Assembly: GCF_918697865.1 (NCBI RefSeq)
Contig: NZ_CAKKMV010000001.1
Coordinates: 1-64,000 of the forward strand
DNA: 64,000 bases
Direction of reading: 5' to 3'
Source: Massilia sp. Bi118
Lineage (GTDB): Bacteria > Pseudomonadota > Gammaproteobacteria > Burkholderiales > Burkholderiaceae_D
Made by a program: the position numbers and the translations under genes. Below the pieces are notes generated by a model that saw only the letters and a list, made by a program, of their open reading frames with translations, made no database searches and was not told the origin of the DNA. Of the stretch, positions 27,504 to 36,302 are shown one piece after another (position 1 is the stretch's first letter; every line of letters begins with the position of its first letter).

Positions 27504-28955
27504 ATGCGATTGACCACCTTCGCCGCCGGCGTACTGATGGCCTGCGGCGCCGCCACGCTGAGCGGCTGCGCGACTGCACCGCCGCCGTCCGCTGCAGGCA
27601 CGCTGCAGGCCCGCCGCATCGACAACATCGGCGACCGCGCCCGCAACGTCATCTTCTTCCTCGGCGACGGCATGGGCATTAACACCCTGACCGCCGCGCG
27701 CATCTACGCGGTGGGCGAAAGCGGCGAGCTGACCATCGACACGCTGCCCGAATCGGCCTTCGTCAAGACCTACTCGAACGACGCCCAGGTGACCGACAGC
27801 GCGGCCTCGATGTCCGCCTACATGACCGGCGTGAAGCAGAACAACGGCGTGATCTCGATGTCGGGCGACACCAGCGCGATGGCGCCGGCGGCCGACGGCA
27901 GTAGCCGCTGCACGAATGGACAATCCGTGCCGACCCTGCTGGAACTGGCGAAAGCGCGCGGTCTCGCCACCGGCATCGTCACCACCACCAGCGTCACCGA
28001 CGCCACCCCGGCCGCGACCTATGCCCACGCCTGCCACCGCAAGCTGCAGAACCAGATCGCGGCGATGATGGTGCCGGGCGGCGCCGGTTACAACGCGGCA
28101 CTGGGCGGCGGCATCGACCTGGTGTTCGGCGGCGGCGCCCAGTATTTCAGGCCGGCCGCAGCCGGCGGCAAGCGCAGCGACGGCCGCGACCTGCTGGCCG
28201 AACTGCAGGCGCGCGGCTACCGCGTGGCGAACGATGCGGCCGGCTTCGCGGCGCTGGCGCCGGCAAGCCAGCCCGCCGTCGCCCTGTTCGCGCAGGACGA
28301 CCTGGCCTACGACGCCGAACGCGATCCGGCAAAGCAGCCCAGCCTGGCCGAGATGGCGCGCAAGGCGGTCTCGCTGCTGAGCCAGCGCAGCGCCGATAAA
28401 GGCTTCTTCCTGATGGTGGAGGGCGGCCTGATCGACCACGCCCTGCACGGTACCCGCGCCAAGCGCGCGCTGCAGGAAACCGCGGCCTTCGACGCCGCGC
28501 TGAAAGCCGCGATCGACGAGGTACGAAAGACCGATCCGGGCCTGAAGCACACGCTGATCGTCGCCACCGCCGACCACGACCACACCCTGCTGATCAACGG
28601 CTACTCGCCGCGCAGCGGTCCGACGACGGCCGACAAACCCGGCGTGCTGGGCCTGGTGCGCAGCCTCCCGGACGGCAAGATCAAACTGGACAAGGACGGC
28701 GCGCCCTACGCCATCCTCGGTTTCGGCACCGGCGAACACCGGGTGCAGGGCAGCCGCGCATCGCAGGCCGGCCTCACCGATGCCATCGTCAGCGCCGACG
28801 ACTATCACCAGGAAGCAGCGGTGCGCATGAAGCTTGAAACCCACGGCGGCGCGGACGTCTACCTGGGCGCGGCTGGCGCCGGCGCGGAAGTCTTCCGCGG
28901 CACCATCGACAACACCCGCGTGTTCACGCTCATCAAGGAAGCGGCCGGCTGGTAA
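27504..28955 (+). CDS. Alkaline phosphatase, predicted lipoprotein
   Basis: A 483-residue PhoA-family phosphomonoesterase. The N-terminus is a lipoprotein signal with lipobox LSGC (Cys22), so it should be anchored to a membrane on the periplasmic side. The metal-binding start is FFLGDGMG, the nucleophile serine is in VTDSAASMSAYMTG, and further zinc ligands lie in LMVEGGLIDHALHG and ATADHDHT. The last metal histidine is probably that in THGGADV. AGGGAG precedes the ATG. The neighbouring gene is a paralogue with a Sec rather than a lipoprotein signal. No Pho box is evident in the short upstream gap. Confidence 0.88.
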   Translation: MRLTTFAAGVLMACGAATLSGCATAPPPSAAGTLQARRIDNIGDRARNVIFFLGDGMGINTLTAARIYAVGESGELTIDTLPESAFVKTYSNDAQVTDSAASMSAYMTGVKQNNGVISMSGDTSAMAPAADGSSRCTNGQSVPTLLELAKARGLATGIVTTTSVTDATPAATYAHACHRKLQNQIAAMMVPGGAGYNAALGGGIDLVFGGGAQYFRPAAAGGKRSDGRDLLAELQARGYRVANDAAGFAALAPASQPAVALFAQDDLAYDAERDPAKQPSLAEMARKAVSLLSQRSADKGFFLMVEGGLIDHALHGTRAKRALQETAAFDAALKAAIDEVRKTDPGLKHTLIVATADHDHTLLINGYSPRSGPTTADKPGVLGLVRSLPDGKIKLDKDGAPYAILGFGTGEHRVQGSRASQAGLTDAIVSADDYHQEAAVRMKLETHGGADVYLGAAGAGAEVFRGTIDNTRVFTLIKEAAGW

Positions 28956-28974
28956 GCGGCGCAAGGACATCACG

Positions 28975-30354
28975 ATGAAAACAATCCGACTCTACGCGCT
29001 GCTGGCGGCCGCATTCAGCTCCCAGGCCTTTGCACAGGCCCCGGCCAGGAACATCATCTTCTTCCTTGGCGACGGCATGGGCCCGACCACGATCACGGCC
29101 GCGCGCATCTACAAATACAAGGAAGAGGGCTTGCTGAACTTCGAGCGCCTCGACCGCACCGCGCGCATCAAGACCTATTCCGCGAACGCGATGGTCACCG
29201 ACAGCGCGCCCTCGATGGGCGCCTACATGACCGGCGTGAAGATCAACAACGACGTGATCTCGCTGAAGGACGCGAAGCCGCAGTCGCCGGGCAAGGACGC
29301 GAACGGCAACCCGACGGTGGACCGCTGCGGCGAAGGGGAGAAGAAAAGCGACGGCATGGCGCCGATGACCATGCTGGAACTGGCCAAGGCTGCAGGCCGT
29401 TCCGTCGGCGCGGTCACCAGCACCGAACTGACCCATGCCACCCCGGCCTCGACCTTCGCCCACATCTGCAACCGCAACACGGTGTACACGATCGCGCAGC
29501 AGATCGTACCAGGCGGCGCCGGCTACAACGAGCGCCTGAAGGACGGCGTCGACGTGCTGATGGGCGGCGGCCGGCCCTTCTTCACACCCTTCGATGCGAA
29601 GGCCAATCCGAAAGGCCGCGCGGACGGGCGCGACCTGCTGGCCGAGTTCAAGGCGCGCGGCTACTTCGTGGCCGCAACCCGCGCCGACATGATGTCGGCC
29701 CTGCCGAACCGAAAGTTCGTCGGCATCTACGCCGACAGCCACCTCGACTACGCCACCGTGCGCAAGCCCACCCAGCCGACCCTGGCCGAGATGGCGGTTA
29801 AGTCGATCGAGCTCCTGTCGAAGAACCCGAAAGGCTTCTTCCTGATGGTCGAAGGCGGCAAGATCGACCACGCGCTGCACGATTCGAACGCGAAGAATGC
29901 GCTGGAAGAGGTGGTCGACTTCGACAACGCGATCCAGGCGACCGTCGACCGTATGCGCCAGATCGATCCGGGCCTGGAGCACACCCTGATCGTGGTGACG
30001 GCCGACCATGACCACACGATGGTGATGAACGGCTATCCGAAGCGCGGCAATCCCATCCTCGGCATCGTGCGCGACATCGCGACCGGCCAGCCGGCGCGCG
30101 ATGCCGACGGCAAAACCTACACGACCCTGGTCTACGGCGGCGGCCCGAACCGGCTTGACGCCCGCGCCGACGTCGACGACGCCCGCGCACAGGCGCTCGA
30201 CTACCACCAGGAGACAGGCGTGCGCCTGTCCGGCGAGGGCCATGGCGGCGGCGATGTGAAGCTGTACGCGGTGGGGGCGGGCTCGGCGCCGTTCAAGGGG
30301 ACGATCGAGAATACGCGGGTGTTCGAGCTGATGAAGGCGGCCGGCGGCCTCTAA
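28975..30354 (+). CDS. Alkaline phosphatase, periplasmic
   Basis: A 459-residue PhoA-family enzyme and tandem paralogue of the gene 19 nt upstream. A Sec signal peptide covers about residues 1-20 (ending AFAQA). The core motifs are FFLGDGMG, VTDSAPSMGAYMTG (nucleophile serine), LMVEGGKIDHALHD, VTADHDHTMV and GEGHGGGDV. One difference from the first copy is Pro replacing Ala after the nucleophile segment (DSAP for DSAA). A ~25-residue insert around residues 100-125 contains a cysteine (DRCGEGEKKSD). The tandem order suggests duplication with divergence in location. Confidence 0.88.
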   Translation: MKTIRLYALLAAAFSSQAFAQAPARNIIFFLGDGMGPTTITAARIYKYKEEGLLNFERLDRTARIKTYSANAMVTDSAPSMGAYMTGVKINNDVISLKDAKPQSPGKDANGNPTVDRCGEGEKKSDGMAPMTMLELAKAAGRSVGAVTSTELTHATPASTFAHICNRNTVYTIAQQIVPGGAGYNERLKDGVDVLMGGGRPFFTPFDAKANPKGRADGRDLLAEFKARGYFVAATRADMMSALPNRKFVGIYADSHLDYATVRKPTQPTLAEMAVKSIELLSKNPKGFFLMVEGGKIDHALHDSNAKNALEEVVDFDNAIQATVDRMRQIDPGLEHTLIVVTADHDHTMVMNGYPKRGNPILGIVRDIATGQPARDADGKTYTTLVYGGGPNRLDARADVDDARAQALDYHQETGVRLSGEGHGGGDVKLYAVGAGSAPFKGTIENTRVFELMKAAGGL

Positions 30355-30356
30355 CT

Positions 30357-30433
30357 CGTCGTTCCCGCGCAGGCGGGAATCCAAGTTCGTAGCGACTCGC
30401 CAAACTTGGACCCCCGCCTGCGCGGGGGCGACG
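30357..30433. repeat. Dispersed palindromic repeat, family A, copy 2
   Basis: It has the same plan as the copy at 5809 (CGTCGTTCCCGCG ... CCAAGTT ... AACTTGG ... GCGACG) with a shorter centre. It begins 2 nt after the stop of the second alkaline phosphatase. Confidence 0.85.
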
Positions 30434-30442
30434 GCACAAACA

Positions 30443-30469
30443 AAAAGCCCCGGCAAAACCGGGGCTTTT
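30443..30469. terminator. Bidirectional intrinsic terminator
   Basis: AAAAGCCCCGG and CCGGGGCTTTT are perfect arms around a 5-nt loop, giving a T-run on both strands. It serves the plus-strand phosphatase genes and the minus-strand SWIB gene. Confidence 0.85.
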
Positions 30470-30512
30470 CATTTGGACTGGTATCGGGCCAGCGGGGCGG
30501 CCTGTGTCTTTT

Positions 30513-30914
30513 TTATTTGAGGTGATCCGAGATCAGCTTGGTCATCTCGAACATCGATACCTGGGCCTTGCCACCGAAGACGGCTTTCAGCTTGTCGTCG
30601 GCGTTGATCATGCGGCGGTTTGCAGCATCCTGCAGGTTTTGCGCCTTGATGTAGTCCCAGACTTTCTTGGTGACTTCGGTACGCGGCAGGGGCTTGTTGC
30701 CCACCACTGCGGCCAGGGTCGCCGACGGGGTCATCTCTTTCATGAAGGCGGCGTTGGGCTTGCGCGCTGCTGCCGGCTTCTTTGCTGCTGCTGCTTTCGG
30801 TGCTGCTGCCTTGGCAGGAGCTGCTGCTTTTTTAGCTGCCGGCTTCGCCGCTGCGGCCGGCTTGGCGGCGGCTTTCTTGGCCGGCGCTGCGGTGGTTTTT
30901 TTGGCTGTTGCCAT
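30513..30914 (-). CDS. SWIB/MDM2-domain protein with Lys/Ala-rich N-terminus
   Basis: A 133-residue basic protein. Residues 1-60 are a low-complexity Lys/Ala/Pro segment like histone H1 tails (KKTTAAPAKKAAAKPAAAAK). Residues 65-133 form a SWIB/MDM2 domain with LPRTEVTKKVWDYIKAQNLQ and MFEMTKLISDHLK. Such proteins occur in chlamydiae and beta/gammaproteobacteria and are presumed to bind nucleoids, but their role is not settled. AGGAGG stands seven nt upstream of the ATG at 30914. It lies downstream of ffh on the same strand. A much longer H1-like protein is encoded at 48600. Confidence 0.85.
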   Translation of the reverse strand: MATAKKTTAAPAKKAAAKPAAAAKPAAKKAAAPAKAAAPKAAAAKKPAAARKPNAAFMKEMTPSATLAAVVGNKPLPRTEVTKKVWDYIKAQNLQDAANRRMINADDKLKAVFGGKAQVSMFEMTKLISDHLK

Positions 30915-31047
30915 CTTCAAGCCTCCTAATCGGAACACATGGAAAATTGCGCAATGTACGCACCGGCTTATATTGGTAGGGTTTTAGTGTTCATGCAAGT
31001 CTTTTTCGAAATTTTTTCACTCTTACAAGCCCTAAAACCCCTATAAA

Positions 31048-32412
31048 TCAGCGCATACCGGGCATCATGCCCTTCATCCCGCGCATCATCTTCATCAGGC
31101 CGCCGCCCTTCAGCTTCTTCATCATCGTGTTCATCTGATCGTACTGGGTCAGCATGCGGTTCACTTCCTGCACCTGCACGCCGGCGCCGGCGGCGATGCG
31201 GCGCTTGCGGTTGGCCTTGATCAGTTCCGGCTTGGCGCGCTCCTGCGGCGTCATCGAGTCGATGATGCCGCACATGCGGCGCACCTGTTTTTCGGCCTGG
31301 TCCATGTTGGCGCCGGCCGCGGCCTGCTGGAACTGGGCCGGGAGCTTGTCCAGAAGGCCGGACATGCCGCCCATCTTCTTCATCTGGGTCAGCTGGGCCT
31401 TGAAGTCGTTCATGTCGAACTTGCCGCCCGACTTGATCTTGTTGGCCATGTCGGCCGCGGCCTGCATGTCCACGCCCTTGCGCGCTTCCTCGACCAAGGC
31501 CAGGATGTCGCCCATGCCCAGCACGCGGTTGGCCATGCGGGCAGGGTCGAAGGCTTCCAGGCCGTCCAGCTTTTCGGACACGCCGGCAAACTTGATCGGC
31601 TTGCCGGTCACGTGGCGCACCGACAGCGCCGCGCCGCCGCGCGAATCGCCATCGAGCTTGGTCAGGATCACGCCGGTCAGCGGCAGCGCTTCGTTGAAGG
31701 CCTTGGCGGTGTTGATCGCATCCTGGCCGACCATGGCGTCGACCACGAACAGGGTCTCGATCGGCTTGACCGCGGCGTGCACCGTGGCGATCTCCTGCAT
31801 CATCGCTTCGTCGATCGCCAGGCGGCCGGCGGTGTCGATGATCAGGACGTCGTGGTAGTGCTTCTTGGCCCAGTCCAGCGCGGCAAGGGCGATGTCGACC
31901 GGCTTGTCGCTGGCGGTGGACGGGAAGAAGTCGGCGCCGACCTGCTTGGTGACCGACTCCAGCTGCGCGATTGCGGCGGGGCGGTAGACGTCGGCGGAAA
32001 CGGTCAGGACCTTCTTCTTCTGTTCCTTCAGGTACTTGGCCAGCTTGCCGGTGGTGGTGGTCTTACCCACACCCTGCAGGCCGGCCATCAGGATGATCGC
32101 CGGCGGCTGCTGGGCGAACGAGAGCTGGGATGCCTCGGGGCCGAGGTCGGCGCCCATCAGGGCCGCCAGCTCCTTCTGCACCACGCCGACCAGGGCCTGG
32201 CCGGGAGAGAGCGAGCCGATGACTTCTTCGCCCAGCGCTTTTTCCTTCACTTTGGCGATGAATTCGCGGACGGCCGGCAGCGCGACGTCCGCCTCGAGCA
32301 GGGCCAGGCGCACTTCGCGCAGCATCTCGGCGGTGTTCGATTCGGTCAGGCGCGCCTCGCCGCGCATCGTCTTGACGACCTTGGCAAGGCGTTGGGTCAG
32401 GTTATCCAGCAT
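31048..32412 (-). CDS. ffh: Signal recognition particle protein Ffh
   Basis: The 454-residue SRP54 homologue binds 4.5S RNA and signal sequences and docks to FtsY for cotranslational membrane targeting. The N domain is at 1-85. The G domain contains the P-loop GLQGVGKTTTTGKLAKYL, DTAGRL and TKLDGDSRGG. The C-terminal M domain is methionine-rich and ends in MMRGMKGMMPGMR. The length is normal. The gene stands alone, with its own 5' gap of 247 bp shared with the divergent ABC operon. The 4.5S RNA gene is not in the window. Confidence 0.97.
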   Translation of the reverse strand: MLDNLTQRLAKVVKTMRGEARLTESNTAEMLREVRLALLEADVALPAVREFIAKVKEKALGEEVIGSLSPGQALVGVVQKELAALMGADLGPEASQLSFAQQPPAIILMAGLQGVGKTTTTGKLAKYLKEQKKKVLTVSADVYRPAAIAQLESVTKQVGADFFPSTASDKPVDIALAALDWAKKHYHDVLIIDTAGRLAIDEAMMQEIATVHAAVKPIETLFVVDAMVGQDAINTAKAFNEALPLTGVILTKLDGDSRGGAALSVRHVTGKPIKFAGVSEKLDGLEAFDPARMANRVLGMGDILALVEEARKGVDMQAAADMANKIKSGGKFDMNDFKAQLTQMKKMGGMSGLLDKLPAQFQQAAAGANMDQAEKQVRRMCGIIDSMTPQERAKPELIKANRKRRIAAGAGVQVQEVNRMLTQYDQMNTMMKKLKGGGLMKMMRGMKGMMPGMR

Positions 32413-32584
32413 GGTGTGTTCTACCTAGATTGTGATTGGGCGCAAACCGCCATTTTACCGCATGTCGGGGCATGTTTTTGCCCGTCAAGACCTTGTCTGG
32501 GAGCTGCGCAAGCGAAAAAGTCAAATGGAAACGTTGATTCTTGGTCGGTGTATTTGATACTTGGTAAGTAAGTAATTGTACGGT

Positions 32585-32612
32585 TTGACAATCCGTTCAT
32601 TAACGTTATAGC
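32585..32612 (+). promoter_or_regulatory. Promoter of the ABC importer operon
   Basis: A consensus -35, TTGACA (32585-32590), and TATAGC (32607-32612) are separated by 16 bp, 48 nt upstream of the substrate-binding protein gene. Confidence 0.6.
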
Positions 32613-32659
32613 CTCATTGAAATATACGGTTTCGCAGTTCGACACACAACGGAGACAGC

Positions 32660-33634
32660 ATGACAACAAAAGTGTTCGGCAAGACCTTCCTCATCGCCGC
32701 CCTGCTGGCCGCGGGCAGCGCCCAGGCCCAGGAGGTGGTCCGCCTCGGCAACCTCAAGTTCGCGCACTACGGCGCGGTGTCGTACATCAAGGAGATCGCA
32801 CCGAAGTGCGGCATCAAGGTCGAAGAGCGTGTGTTCGCCAAGGGCCTGGACGTGATGCAGGCGATCATCGCCGGTGAAATCGACGTCGGCACCACCGCCT
32901 CGGAAGCGGCGATCTCGGGCCGCGCCGGCAATGCGCCGATCTATGTCGTGGCCGGCTTCGCCAAGGGCGGCGCGCGCCTGGTGGCAGGGCAGGGCAGCAA
33001 TATCAAGAGCGTCAAGGACCTGAAGGGCAAGAAGGTCGGCGTGACCCGCGGCGGCATCCAGGAAGTGCTGCTGATGGCCGAGCTGCAGAAGGTCGGCCTG
33101 ACCGCCGACGCCGCGCCGGGCAAGGACGTGCAGCTGGTGTTCCTGGCCTACGCCGACCTGAACCAGGCGCTGCTGGGCAAGAACATCGACGCCATGATGC
33201 AGTCCGAACCGCAGTCTTCGCAGGCGATCAACAAGGGCTTCGGCACCGAGATCATCAAGCCTTACGACACCCCGATCGGCTCGCCGGTGCGGACCATGGT
33301 CATGACCGAGAAGTTCTACACCACCAAGCGTCCGCTGGCCGAGAAATTCATGCGCTGCTTCGTGCAGGCCACCAGCACCTTCATCAAGGATCCGGCGCTG
33401 GCCGAGAAGTACGTGCGCGAGAACGTGTTCAAGGGCCAGATCACCAGCGACGACTTCCGCGACGCGATGGACAACGCCCAGTACACCTACGACATCACGC
33501 CCGAGCACATCCAGATCACCACCGACATCATGCACAAGACCGGTGTCGGCCGCATGGCCAAACCGCCTGCAGCGAAGGAGTGGGTCAAGACCGATCTGCT
33601 GGAAGAGGCCAAGAAGAGCCTGGGCGTCAAATAA
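32660..33634 (+). CDS. ABC transporter periplasmic substrate-binding protein (NitT/TauT, NMT1-like)
   Basis: A 324-residue exported binding protein with a signal peptide to about residue 23 (GSAQAQ). The NMT1/SsuA-like fold shows VRLGNLKFAHYGAVSYI, GEIDVGTTASEAAISGRAG and DLKGKKVGVTRGGIQEVLL. Members bind nitrate, taurine, sulfonates or thiamine precursors, and the ligand cannot be told here. GGAGA precedes the ATG. It is followed by its permease and ATPase, forming a complete importer. No catabolic gene is attached to hint at the substrate. Confidence 0.88.
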   Translation: MTTKVFGKTFLIAALLAAGSAQAQEVVRLGNLKFAHYGAVSYIKEIAPKCGIKVEERVFAKGLDVMQAIIAGEIDVGTTASEAAISGRAGNAPIYVVAGFAKGGARLVAGQGSNIKSVKDLKGKKVGVTRGGIQEVLLMAELQKVGLTADAAPGKDVQLVFLAYADLNQALLGKNIDAMMQSEPQSSQAINKGFGTEIIKPYDTPIGSPVRTMVMTEKFYTTKRPLAEKFMRCFVQATSTFIKDPALAEKYVRENVFKGQITSDDFRDAMDNAQYTYDITPEHIQITTDIMHKTGVGRMAKPPAAKEWVKTDLLEEAKKSLGVK

Positions 33635-33652
33635 TCACGATGTGAACGTCAT

Positions 33653-33710
33653 GCGTGGGCGGAGGCCGCCCACCCTACGGAGCGGTAGGGTGGGCACCCC
33701 GTGCCCACGC
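33653..33710. repeat. Dispersed repeat family B, copy 2, inside the ABC operon
   Basis: Three successive hairpins are visible: GTGGGCGG/CCGCCCAC, CCCTAC/GTAGGG and TGGGCAC/GTGCCCA. The element lies between the binding-protein and permease genes and could lower expression of the distal genes or stabilise the upstream message. Confidence 0.75.
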
Positions 33711-33730
33711 GCACGCAGTGGAGGCATTGG

Positions 33731-34567
33731 ATGGTGAAGAAACGGGGCAAGGACATCGCGGTCGGCCTGGTGGTGCCGGTCATCGCGATCGGGATCTGGC
33801 AGTGGGTGGCGAGCATGGGATGGGTCAACGAGAACATCCTGCCGTCGCCGCTGGCGGTGTGGAACAAGTGGGTGGCCTACCTCATGCCGCTGCAGGATTT
33901 CAATACCTGGCATGAGAACAACCCGGAGGGCAGCAAGCTGGCCTGGGCGTTTTCCGGTGAGCTGATCGTCGATTCGCTCGGCAGCCTGTACCGGGTGGTG
34001 GTCGGCTTCGCGGTCGGCGCCGGCCTTGGCTTGCCGCTCGGCCTGGCAATGGGCGCGAGCCGCATCGTGTATGCCTGGATGAATCCGCTGGTGCAGCTGC
34101 TGCGCCCGATCCCGCCGATCGCCTACATCCCGCTGTCTATCCTGTGGTTCGGGCTGGGCAATCCGCCGGCGATCTTCCTGATCGCGATCGGCGCCTTCTT
34201 CCCGGTGCTGATGAATACCATCGCCGGTGTGCGCCAGGTCGACGGCATCTACCTGCGCGCGGCGCGCAACCTGGGCGCCGGCCGCTCCACCATGTTCATG
34301 CGCGTGATCCTGCCGGCCGCCGTGCCCTACATCCTGACCGGGATGCGGATCGGCGTCGGCACCGCATTCATCGTGGTGATCGTGTCCGAAATGATCGCGG
34401 TGAACAACGGCCTCGGTTTCCGCATCCTGGAGGCGCGCGAGTACTTCTGGTCCGACAAGATCATCGCCGGCATGATCAGCATCGGCATCCTCGGCCTGGC
34501 GATCGACTGGGCCATGAATTTGCTGAACAACTACCTGCTGCGCTGGCACCGCGGCCTGGAGCATTGA
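33731..34567 (+). CDS. ABC transporter permease (NitT/TauT type)
   Basis: A 279-residue inner-membrane permease with about six transmembrane segments. The EAA loop that contacts the ATPase reads YLRAARNLGAGRSTMFMRVILP. Upstream lies the BPD_transp_1 start GFAVGAGLGLPLGLAMGASR. The ATG at 33731 has GGAGG six nt upstream, where the upstream repeat ends. It pairs with the ATPase 14 nt downstream. Confidence 0.9.
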   Translation: MVKKRGKDIAVGLVVPVIAIGIWQWVASMGWVNENILPSPLAVWNKWVAYLMPLQDFNTWHENNPEGSKLAWAFSGELIVDSLGSLYRVVVGFAVGAGLGLPLGLAMGASRIVYAWMNPLVQLLRPIPPIAYIPLSILWFGLGNPPAIFLIAIGAFFPVLMNTIAGVRQVDGIYLRAARNLGAGRSTMFMRVILPAAVPYILTGMRIGVGTAFIVVIVSEMIAVNNGLGFRILEAREYFWSDKIIAGMISIGILGLAIDWAMNLLNNYLLRWHRGLEH

Positions 34568-34581
34568 TCGGAGCACTGAGC

Positions 34582-35376
34582 ATGAACGCGCATATCGTCA
34601 TTGAAAACGTCAGCAAGGTGTTCGAGACCGACGGCCGCCGCATGGTGGCGCTGGAGAACATCGATCTCGAGATCCCGCGCGGGCAGTTCGTCTGCCTGCT
34701 CGGCCCTTCCGGCTGCGGCAAGTCGACCCTGCTGAACGCGGTCGCCGGCTTCGCGCCGCCGACCCGGGGCAGCATCACGGCGGACGGGGCGCCCGTTGTG
34801 GGACCGGGGCCGGAACGCGGCATGGTATTCCAGGAATACGCGCTGTTCCCGTGGATGACGGTCGAGCAGAACGTCGGCTTCGGGCTGGAAATCAAGGGCA
34901 TGGCCCGCCCGGAAATCGCCGCCCGCGTGGCCGAGCTGCTGAAACTGCTGTCGCTGGAAGACTTCGGCAAGCGCTATCCGAAAGACCTGTCGGGCGGCAT
35001 GCGCCAGCGGGTCGCGATCGCGCGCGTGCTGGCGCTGGACTCGCCGATCATGCTGATGGACGAACCCTTCGGCGCCCTCGACGCGCTGACCCGCCGCAAC
35101 CTGCAGGACGAGCTGCTGCGCATCTGGGCCGAGCTGAAGAAGACCGTCATCTTCGTCACCCACAGCATCGAAGAAGCGATCTACCTGGCTGACCGCATCG
35201 TCGTGATGACCTACCGGCCGGGCACGGTCAAGCGCGACATCATGGTCGATTTGCCGAGGATGCGGGATCCGGCGGCGCCGGAGTTCAATGCGCTCAAGCG
35301 GGAGCTGGGGCAGTTGGTGATGGAAGAGCAGCAAAGGCATCACGAAGCGGAAATCAAAGCCGCCGCGGTCGACTGA
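34582..35376 (+). CDS. ABC transporter ATP-binding protein (NitT/TauT type)
   Basis: A 264-residue ABC ATPase. Walker A is LLGPSGCGKSTLLN, the Q-loop is MVFQEYALFPW, the signature is LSGGMRQRVAIARV, Walker B is IMLMDEPFGALDALT and the H-loop is FVTHSIEEAIYL. A short C-terminal tail with MVDLPRMRDP is typical of SsuB/TauB/NrtD-type ATPases. It energises the importer encoded by the two upstream genes. It starts 14 nt past the permease stop. Confidence 0.93.
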   Translation: MNAHIVIENVSKVFETDGRRMVALENIDLEIPRGQFVCLLGPSGCGKSTLLNAVAGFAPPTRGSITADGAPVVGPGPERGMVFQEYALFPWMTVEQNVGFGLEIKGMARPEIAARVAELLKLLSLEDFGKRYPKDLSGGMRQRVAIARVLALDSPIMLMDEPFGALDALTRRNLQDELLRIWAELKKTVIFVTHSIEEAIYLADRIVVMTYRPGTVKRDIMVDLPRMRDPAAPEFNALKRELGQLVMEEQQRHHEAEIKAAAVD

Positions 35377-35383
35377 GCCGACT

Positions 35384-35471
35384 CGTCGTCCCCGCGAAGG
35401 CGGGGATCCAAGTTTGTTGGCGTTCCGTTAGCTCATGCAAAACTTGGGCCCCCGCCTTCGCGGGGGCGACG
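35384..35471. repeat. Dispersed palindromic repeat, family A, copy 3
   Basis: CGTCGTCCCCGCGAAGGCGG at the left and GCGGGGGCGACG at the right flank the inner CCAAGTTT/AAACTTGG arms. It starts 7 nt after the ATPase stop codon and separates the ABC operon from the next gene. Confidence 0.85.
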
Positions 35472-35504
35472 TGGTAAACGTCCGGATAGTGTAGACTCGC
35501 CCCT

Positions 35505-36302
35505 ATGCAAACCACCTTATTCATCGCCGCAGCCATCCTGTACGCGGTGTGCGCCCTGCTGCCGTCGCCGCGGGGCGCGGTCATTTCCGGCGTCACCGCG
35601 CTGGCGTGGGTCCTGCATGGGTCCGCGCTGTGGCCGGACATGCTGGCGAATGGCGCGCTGCGGGTCGGCTTCGCCTTCATGCTGTCGGCCGCGCTGTGGA
35701 TTTCGGTGGCGGCCTGGTGGCTCGAGAACCGCAATTTCGCGCTCGACGGCATGCGCCGCATGGTGATGCCCTGCGCGGCCGTATCGAGCCTGCTGCCGCC
35801 GCTGTTCCCGGGCAGCCTGATGACGATGCAGGGTCCCGCCTTCGGCTGGCACGTGGCCGTGGCCGTGATGGCCTACAGCACGCTCACCATCGCCGCCTTC
35901 CACGCCGTGCTGATGGCGCTGCAGGAGACGCGCCTGCATACCCGCAATGCCAGGAAGGGCTGGCTGGGCGCGGCCATCGACCAGCTGCCGGCCCTGCTGA
36001 CCATGGAAAAGCTGCTGTTCCGGATGATCGCCATCGGCTTTGTCCTGCTCAGCCTGACCGTCCTGTCGGGCATCGTGTTCTCCGAACAGCTGTTCGGGCG
36101 CGCGCTGCGCTGGGATCATAAAAACGTGTTCGCGCTGCTGTCGTGGCTCCTGTTCGCCGCGCTGCTGGCCGGACGCCGCTGGCGGGGCTGGCGCGGCAAG
36201 ACCGCGCTGCGCTTCACGCTGGCGGGATTCGCTACCTTGGCGCTGGCTTATGTCGGCAGCCGTTTTGTCCTTGAAGTCGTTCTGCACCGGGGGTTTACAT
36301 GA
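35505..36302 (+). CDS. CcsA/YpjD-like cytochrome c assembly membrane protein
   Basis: A 265-residue inner-membrane protein with about eight transmembrane segments of the cytochrome_C_asm family. The haem-handling segment RALRWDHKNVFALLSWLLF (WD with adjacent His) and HVAVAVMAYSTLTIAAFHAVL carry the family's conserved histidines. In betaproteobacteria this gene regularly precedes PP0621 and pilS, as here. Its exact role in haem or cytochrome c maturation is not established. There is no Shine-Dalgarno; a TAGACT hexamer ends 7 nt before the ATG. Its stop overlaps the next start by 4 nt. Confidence 0.85.
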   Translation: MQTTLFIAAAILYAVCALLPSPRGAVISGVTALAWVLHGSALWPDMLANGALRVGFAFMLSAALWISVAAWWLENRNFALDGMRRMVMPCAAVSSLLPPLFPGSLMTMQGPAFGWHVAVAVMAYSTLTIAAFHAVLMALQETRLHTRNARKGWLGAAIDQLPALLTMEKLLFRMIAIGFVLLSLTVLSGIVFSEQLFGRALRWDHKNVFALLSWLLFAALLAGRRWRGWRGKTALRFTLAGFATLALAYVGSRFVLEVVLHRGFT

